Source: Cyanobacteria bacterium UBA947
Lineage (GTDB): Bacteria > Cyanobacteriota > Vampirovibrionia > Gastranaerophilales > Gastranaerophilaceae
DNA length: 18,969 nt
Direction of reading: 5' to 3'
Assembly: GCA_002293275.1 (NCBI GenBank)
Contig: DBCX01000037.1
Coordinates: 72,967-91,935, forward strand
The translations under genes were made by a program, and so were the position numbers. Below the pieces are notes generated by a model that was not told the origin of the DNA, searched no databases, and saw only the letters and a list, made by a program, of their open reading frames with translations. Positions 14,773-18,969 of the stretch are shown one piece after another. Numbering within the stretch: position 1 is the stretch's first letter; each line of letters opens with the position of its first letter.

Positions 14773-15807
14773 CTACAAATCAAATTTATATTGCAATTGT
14801 TCTTTCAGGTTATCCATCTGCCTGATGTAATCCTTTGAAACCGGCATCGGGCGCGAGTTTTGGACGGCTTTGAGGAATGCTTTTTCCTCAATCATCGCGG
14901 CGTTTGCGCATCTGGCGGGCACGATTAGGCCGGATTTAACAAACTCTGCGTCGTGCGAGGACAAAAAATCCACGAGTTTTTGGGCTTGCTGCGGGTGTTT
15001 GGAGGATTTTGCAATTGCCCAGCCCGAGGCGTCCGCCGGGACAACGCCCGGAAACGGTGCAACACCCCAGTCAAATTTCGCGTCTGTCCGGTATTTTGGC
15101 ACCATCCACCTGCCGCAAATATGCATGGCAAGGCGTTTTTGCAAAAACATTTGTGCCATTGTCGCGCTCGCGCTCTCGCTTTTCATCGGCGCAAGACCGT
15201 TTTTGCGCAGGTCCGCGTAGAAATCCGGCCCATCGGGATCGTTCATCACAAACGGCAGCCAGTAGATTGGGTCTTCCTCAAAACTCACACCGAACGTCCG
15301 CGGCGGGTCTGACAGACGCTGTGCCGCACGCAAAAACTCCCTCAAATCCCAGTTGTCACGCGGGAATGGGACACCTTTTGCGCGGAACATATCTTTATTA
15401 TAATAAATAACCATGTTGGAAATATCGCGCGGAACCGCGTAGAGCGTGCCCTGCCAGCTCAACGCCTGCAGCGCCTGCGGGTAAAAATCTTTTTCATTCA
15501 CGCGCGCCGGCAGCAAAAAATCAGCATACAACGGCAGATATATATTATTTATGAAAATCACGTCCGGCGCCGTTTTTGACGCAAAAAGCAGGTGGATTTT
15601 CTGGAAATAGTTTTGCGGAATGTGCATAAAATCCACTTTTATATCAGGGTTTTGCGCCTCAAACTCGGTCAGAATCGGTTTTATTATTGCGACTTCCGAC
15701 TGCGAGCCCCAGCTGGCAAACCTCACTACCGCGCGGTTTTCAGCGCATCCCGTGAGCAAAACCACGAGCAAAAGCGCAAAAACAACTTTCAATTTATTAA
15801 AGTTCAA
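14773..15807 (-). CDS. ABC-type extracellular solute-binding lipoprotein (family 1, sugar-type)
   Basis: This 344-aa protein has a lipobox, Leu-Thr-Gly-Cys21, after a hydrophobic leader, so it should be a membrane-tethered lipoprotein. The body matches family 1 solute-binding proteins of the UgpB/MalE type: VRFASWGSQSE at the N-terminus, FEAQNPDIKVDF, the KTAPDVIFINNIYLPLYAD block, LYAVPRDISNMVIYYNKDMF, and GWAIAKSSKHPQQAQKLVDFLSS near the C-terminus. It is shorter than the usual 400-430 residues. No permease or sugar ATPase gene is in the window. The frame contains no ATG before the lipobox. I use TTG at 15805-15807, which overlaps the upstream stop by 11 nt and implies translational coupling; a second TTG five codons later is possible. 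The ligand (sugar, glycerol phosphate or other) cannot be read from sequence. Confidence 0.88.
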   Translation of the reverse strand: MNFNKLKVVFALLLVVLLTGCAENRAVVRFASWGSQSEVAIIKPILTEFEAQNPDIKVDFMHIPQNYFQKIHLLFASKTAPDVIFINNIYLPLYADFLLPARVNEKDFYPQALQALSWQGTLYAVPRDISNMVIYYNKDMFRAKGVPFPRDNWDLREFLRAAQRLSDPPRTFGVSFEEDPIYWLPFVMNDPDGPDFYADLRKNGLAPMKSESASATMAQMFLQKRLAMHICGRWMVPKYRTDAKFDWGVAPFPGVVPADASGWAIAKSSKHPQQAQKLVDFLSSHDAEFVKSGLIVPARCANAAMIEEKAFLKAVQNSRPMPVSKDYIRQMDNLKEQLQYKFDL

Positions 15808-17434
15808 CGAGCACGCCCATATTATCGTCTGTTACCTCAACAAGCGACTTAAATTCGCCGGCTCTGACCATATAAACATTGTCTTTGTCTTGCCGCACCT
15901 GGACTTTGACGTCCATTGGTTTGTCAAATTTTTTGATTACAAAAACCCGATCGTGAATTTTGCCGACCAGCGAGTATTCACCGTTGTGGTCAACAAGGTA
16001 GAACCCTTTGTTGTCGCTGATTTTTTGCGTATCTTTGACAATCAGCCCAAGCCGTTCAACCATGACAGGCTGCGGATTAAGCTTGCTCAACCCGGACACG
16101 AGCGGGTTGGTTATCTTGCTCCGTGCGGGTTTAAAGGGTTGTTTGTCAACTTCTTTGTTCATCATTTTACGGTCGCTGCGAAGTTTTTCCGCGCGCTTGT
16201 GAGCATTTTTTATGCGCGCCGGCGTACTCGCAAACCCTTTTATAGCAGGGCGTTCCGAGGTATATCGCGCAAGCTCCTGTTCAAAGATTTCATCATCGTC
16301 CAATTCTTCTTCAAGAATCTCGTCTATCGCCTCCGGTGCAAGAAACTCGGGCTCATCAAGGTCTGCCGTTTCAGCAAAAGTTTCATCAAGTGTTTCGGAC
16401 TCGTCAAAGACTTCTTCCGTTTGCGGCACTTCAACCGGCGCAGCGGCTGTCACAGCACCAAACGGGTTGTCCGCAGAGCTGGCCGCGGCGGTCTTGAACA
16501 GGTTGTATTTACTTTGCCAGCCGGCGGAGGACACATCAATCGGCTCGGTTGAGTCCTGATATCTGTCTTTGGCGTAAACGCCGGGTATTCTTGCATCCGG
16601 CTCTGTTTCATCGCCAAACATGTGCTGTGGTCGGCGTTTTGGTTTTAAGAACCGTGTTATAAACAGTGCGGCAAGCAATCCGGCGATAATCGTATAATGC
16701 TTGTTACCGAGTTTTCCGGCGGGTTTGAAGGTTGAAGTTGTTTCGGGCGCCGCCGGTGCATCTTCAATACCAGGCAGTTCCGGCAATTCTTCCAGCAAAA
16801 GTTTTTCTGTTATCGGTGCGACACCGTGCGTTTTGACAGTCGGAGCCGGCGGCGCCGCGGCAGACACCGGTGCGGTTTGCTTTGGTTGTTCAACTGCTTT
16901 TGGTGTCTCTTTTTTTGGCGCGGGTTTGGCTTGTTTTGGCGGTGTTTTTGGCACTGTTGCAGCTTTCGGTGCGGCCTTTTGTGCGGATTTTACAACATCT
17001 GCCATCGGGTCGGCCGGCTTACTCACAGGTGCAGCGGGTTTGTTCTTGATGCTGGTCGCCTTCGCGATAAGTTTTGAATATTCCTGCTCCTGCGCGGAGG
17101 TTTTTTTCGCCGACGCGCGGACGTTGAGCGGTTTTTTGGTCGTTATCGTCACGCGTGTGTAGTCTTCAATATTTTGAACTTTTACGTTTGACACCATCTC
17201 TTTGACGCTGCTTGTCAAGACAGGCGCGGCCGTCCCGGAAAGTTTCGGGATAAGCACGACATATTCCGTGTCGGATTTTTTTCTGACAACGATATTGTCC
17301 GCGTAGGTTTCGCTGGTGGATAAAATCAAATCAACCGAATCCGCACCGGATTTGCGCAGCTCGGTGTTCACCAGTGAGTTCGCCTGCACTGACAAGCCAA
17401 TCGCCAAAATTAGGATAAGTAAAATTTTGCGCAT
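15797..17434 (-). CDS. AMIN-like domain protein with single membrane span and acidic cytoplasmic region, 545 aa
   Basis: Order of parts: signal peptide (1-18); a beta-sandwich resembling the AMIN domain of cell-wall amidases and PilQ (about 20-107); a Lys/Ala/Pro-rich linker (about 110-240) suited to crossing periplasm or peptidoglycan; a membrane span at 247-262 followed by the positive stop-transfer KPKRR. After that come a strongly acidic cytoplasmic stretch (about 338-388) and a conserved-looking beta-rich C-terminal domain (about 455-545). The layout, an extracytoplasmic domain, long linker, one span and acidic inner domain, recalls FimV of type IV pilus systems, but no LysM motif is seen and homology is not claimed. 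ATG at 17432-17434 has AAGGGA 6 nt upstream. It heads a three-gene unit with the solute-binding lipoprotein and the M16 peptidase, suggesting a cell-envelope role. Confidence 0.8.
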   Translation of the reverse strand: MRKILLILILAIGLSVQANSLVNTELRKSGADSVDLILSTSETYADNIVVRKKSDTEYVVLIPKLSGTAAPVLTSSVKEMVSNVKVQNIEDYTRVTITTKKPLNVRASAKKTSAQEQEYSKLIAKATSIKNKPAAPVSKPADPMADVVKSAQKAAPKAATVPKTPPKQAKPAPKKETPKAVEQPKQTAPVSAAAPPAPTVKTHGVAPITEKLLLEELPELPGIEDAPAAPETTSTFKPAGKLGNKHYTIIAGLLAALFITRFLKPKRRPQHMFGDETEPDARIPGVYAKDRYQDSTEPIDVSSAGWQSKYNLFKTAAASSADNPFGAVTAAAPVEVPQTEEVFDESETLDETFAETADLDEPEFLAPEAIDEILEEELDDDEIFEQELARYTSERPAIKGFASTPARIKNAHKRAEKLRSDRKMMNKEVDKQPFKPARSKITNPLVSGLSKLNPQPVMVERLGLIVKDTQKISDNKGFYLVDHNGEYSLVGKIHDRVFVIKKFDKPMDVKVQVRQDKDNVYMVRAGEFKSLVEVTDDNMGVLVEL

Positions 17435-17485
17435 ATTTTCCCTTGTAACAATTATTAATAATATAATAACCGAACATTTAAAAAT

Positions 17486-17513
17486 TTGCCATTCTTAACA
17501 ATTATGTTACAAT
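17486..17513 (+). promoter_or_regulatory. Predicted sigma70-type promoter of era
   Basis: TTGCCA (17486-17491, 5/6) and TACAAT (17508-17513, 5/6) are spaced by 16 nt. Transcription would begin near 17520, leaving a leader of about 36 nt. The same divergent gap must hold the promoter of the AMIN-protein operon on the other strand; TATTAT-like boxes occur near 17455-17465, but I cannot assign a convincing -35. Confidence 0.6.
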
Positions 17514-17555
17514 GGGGGAAATGTAATTTGGAAGGATAAAGACGCCGGTGAATAA

Positions 17556-18419
17556 GTGAAATCAGGGTTTGCAGCAATAATAGGACGGCCAAACGTTGGT
17601 AAATCAACGCTTTTAAACAAAATTTTAGGCCAAAAGATTGTTATCACAACGGATAAGGCCCAAACGACACGGAAACGGATTCGGGGGATTTTGACACGCG
17701 AGGAGGGTCAAATTGTTTTTGTTGACACGCCGGGTGTGCACAAACCGCTTGATAAACTCGGCGAACTTTTGCTTGACGAGGCGAAGGTTTCGGTGCCGGA
17801 CGCGGATTTGACGTTGTTTGTGGTTGACGGCTCAATGCCCGCGGGCAAAGGCGACAAGTGGATTGCGCAAAATATCTTGTCAGGCGCGCCGGTAATAATT
17901 GTTATGAACAAGGTTGACAAAGGCGGCAAACCGGACGAGAATCTGTTGAGTTACAAGATGCTTTTTGACCAAAATTATCCGGTCATCAAAGTCAGCGCAA
18001 AGACCGGCAAAAATATTGAACCGCTTGTGGAGAAAATTTTTGAGCAGCTGCCGCAAGGTGAACTTATTTACCCCGAGGACGTTGTGACAGAGGAGTCCAT
18101 GCGTGATGTGGCGTGCGAGATCGTGCGCGAAAAAATACTTTTAAACACATCAGATGAGATCCCGCACGCAGTCGCGGTTAAAATAGAAAAATACGAGGAA
18201 ACGGACGCCATTGACCGTATTTATGCGAACATTTACTGCGAAACATCAAGCCAGAAGGGGATTTTAATCGGCAAGGGCGGCGCAATGCTCAAAAAAATCG
18301 GTACCGAGGCGCGTTTGGAGCTTGAACAAATCGCCGATAAGAAGGTTTTTCTCGCGCTGGAAGTCAAGGTTGAAAAAGATTGGCGCAAAAAAGATAAGTC
18401 GTTAAACCGGCTATGGTAA
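17556..18419 (+). CDS. era: GTPase Era
   Basis: This 287-aa protein is a ribosome-associated GTPase that binds 16S rRNA near its 3' end during small-subunit assembly. G1 is GRPNVGKS at 10-17, the G2 region is TTRKRIRGI at 37-45, G3 is DTPG at 57-60, G4 is NKVD at 118-121 and G5 is SAK at 147-149. The C-terminal KH domain has the GxxG loop LIGKGG at 237-242 and ends VEKDWRKKDKSLNRLW. Length is within the usual range of about 290-300. Translation starts at a GTG (17556-17558) with a weak GGTGA before it; no ATG is available upstream of the G1 motif. It is divergent from the AMIN-protein operon and is followed after 29 nt by an ABC ATPase gene in the same direction. Confidence 0.97.
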   Translation: MKSGFAAIIGRPNVGKSTLLNKILGQKIVITTDKAQTTRKRIRGILTREEGQIVFVDTPGVHKPLDKLGELLLDEAKVSVPDADLTLFVVDGSMPAGKGDKWIAQNILSGAPVIIVMNKVDKGGKPDENLLSYKMLFDQNYPVIKVSAKTGKNIEPLVEKIFEQLPQGELIYPEDVVTEESMRDVACEIVREKILLNTSDEIPHAVAVKIEKYEETDAIDRIYANIYCETSSQKGILIGKGGAMLKKIGTEARLELEQIADKKVFLALEVKVEKDWRKKDKSLNRLW

Positions 18420-18448
18420 TCGCGCGTGCGTTGAGGTAAACTGGTTTT

Positions 18449-18969
18449 ATGTTACAAGTTAAAGACCTTTATGTTGAATACAGGGGTAAAAACGGGGTTG
18501 TGCGCGCTGTCAACGGGGTGTCGTTTAATGTTGGCAAGGGTGAAATCCTTGCGATAGCAGGCGAATCCGGGTCGGGCAAATCCACGGTTGCCAAGGCGCT
18601 GATGCGGCTGATTCCGGTAAAATCGGGCGAAATCGTGTTCGCTGACGACAGACTCAAAATGCAGATGATATTTCAAAACCCGTATTCAAGCCTGAATCCG
18701 AAGATGAAGATTGCAGATACGCTATCTGAGCCGCTGCAAATCAATACTCGCCTGCCAAAAGCGCGCATCAACGAGATTGTGCGCGAAAAAATCGCGCTTG
18801 TGGGGTTGGATGAAAGCTGCCTGAACAATTATCCGCACCAGTTTTCCGGCGGGCAGCGGCAGCGGATTGCGATTGCGCGTGCGCTTATCAACTCACCCGC
18901 TGTGCTGCTTGCCGACGAACCCTCGGGCAACCTCGACTCGCGCAACCGCGACGAGATCCACCGGCTGTT
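18449..18969 (+). CDS. Oligopeptide/dipeptide-type ABC transporter ATP-binding protein (5' part; cut by window end)
   Basis: From ATG 18449 the frame stays open to the right edge (173 complete codons). Walker A is GESGSGKST (about 38-46), the Q-loop is QMIFQNPYSSLNPKM, the signature is FSGGQRQRIAIARAL, and Walker B is AVLLADEPSGNLD. FQNPYSSLNP is typical of OppF/DppF-type ATPases, which power peptide or nickel uptake. The stretch between Walker A and the Q-loop is about 14 residues shorter than usual, lacking the segment that normally includes the '(L)xxxxxRxxRxx' helix. GAGG lies 12 nt before the ATG, a slightly long spacing. It starts 29 nt after era and is probably co-transcribed. Its permease and OppD partners are not in view. 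Confidence 0.92.
   Translation, partial: MLQVKDLYVEYRGKNGVVRAVNGVSFNVGKGEILAIAGESGSGKSTVAKALMRLIPVKSGEIVFADDRLKMQMIFQNPYSSLNPKMKIADTLSEPLQINTRLPKARINEIVREKIALVGLDESCLNNYPHQFSGGQRQRIAIARALINSPAVLLADEPSGNLDSRNRDEIHRL

Noticed and set aside
15620..16552. Plus-strand 310-aa ORF
   Set aside because: It lies antisense to the end of the AMIN-like gene and the start of the lipoprotein gene. It has no recognisable motif, and the minus-strand reading has signal peptide, lipobox and operon packing.

Overview
This 18,969-base window reads as a chromosomal housekeeping region of a diderm bacterium related to the Cyanobacteria. The main clue is the RNA polymerase locus. The beta-prime subunit is encoded by two adjacent genes, rpoC1 (569 aa) and rpoC2 (1315 aa), in the order rpoB-rpoC1-rpoC2, and RpoC2 carries an insertion of roughly 650 residues inside the trigger loop. 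That arrangement is the cyanobacterial/plastid hallmark. Nothing photosynthetic is present, and the rest of the content (CcdA/thioredoxin, AMIN-domain protein, M16 protease, oligopeptide-type ABC ATPase) would suit a heterotroph. My best guess is a non-photosynthetic relative such as the Vampirovibrionia/Melainabacteria. This is an inference from gene architecture, not a phylogeny.

Left part (1-1467), minus strand. A CcdA/DsbD-type membrane thiol transporter runs off the left edge. It is preceded by a membrane-anchored thioredoxin-like protein with a CxxC site, and together they form a plausible electron relay to extracytoplasmic thiols. Upstream of them is a small cysteine-containing protein of unknown function. 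An AT-rich interrupted palindrome sits between that gene and the end of rpoC2.

Polymerase operon (1465-10717), minus strand. rpoB, rpoC1 and rpoC2 appear to be transcribed from a good sigma70-like promoter (10690-10717) through a leader of about 105 nt with several alternative stems. A 21-nt palindrome lies directly after the rpoC1 stop, and a short GC-rich hairpin lies between rpoB and rpoC1. An orphan 109-aa gene upstream ends at a textbook intrinsic terminator, so rpoB is not read through from an rplJ-rplL cluster.

Middle (10805-12243). The 109-aa gene is divergent from a small secreted or anchored protein. Then follow a 53-aa AbrB/MazE-like DNA-binding protein and a strong promoter pointing the other way, toward one or two tiny ORFs.

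Envelope operon (12229-17434), minus strand, in transcription order: an AMIN-domain single-pass membrane protein with FimV-like layout, a lipoprotein solute-binding protein (TTG start, overlapping the previous stop), and a double-domain M16 metallopeptidase with a signal peptide. The genes are packed with an 11-nt overlap and a 12-nt gap.

Right end (17486-18969), plus strand: era, with its own promoter and a GTG start, followed 29 nt later by the 5' part of an oligopeptide-type ABC transporter ATPase cut by the window edge. No rRNA, tRNA, IS element, prophage or CRISPR array was seen. After the small genes are annotated, no gene-free stretch exceeds about 230 bases.
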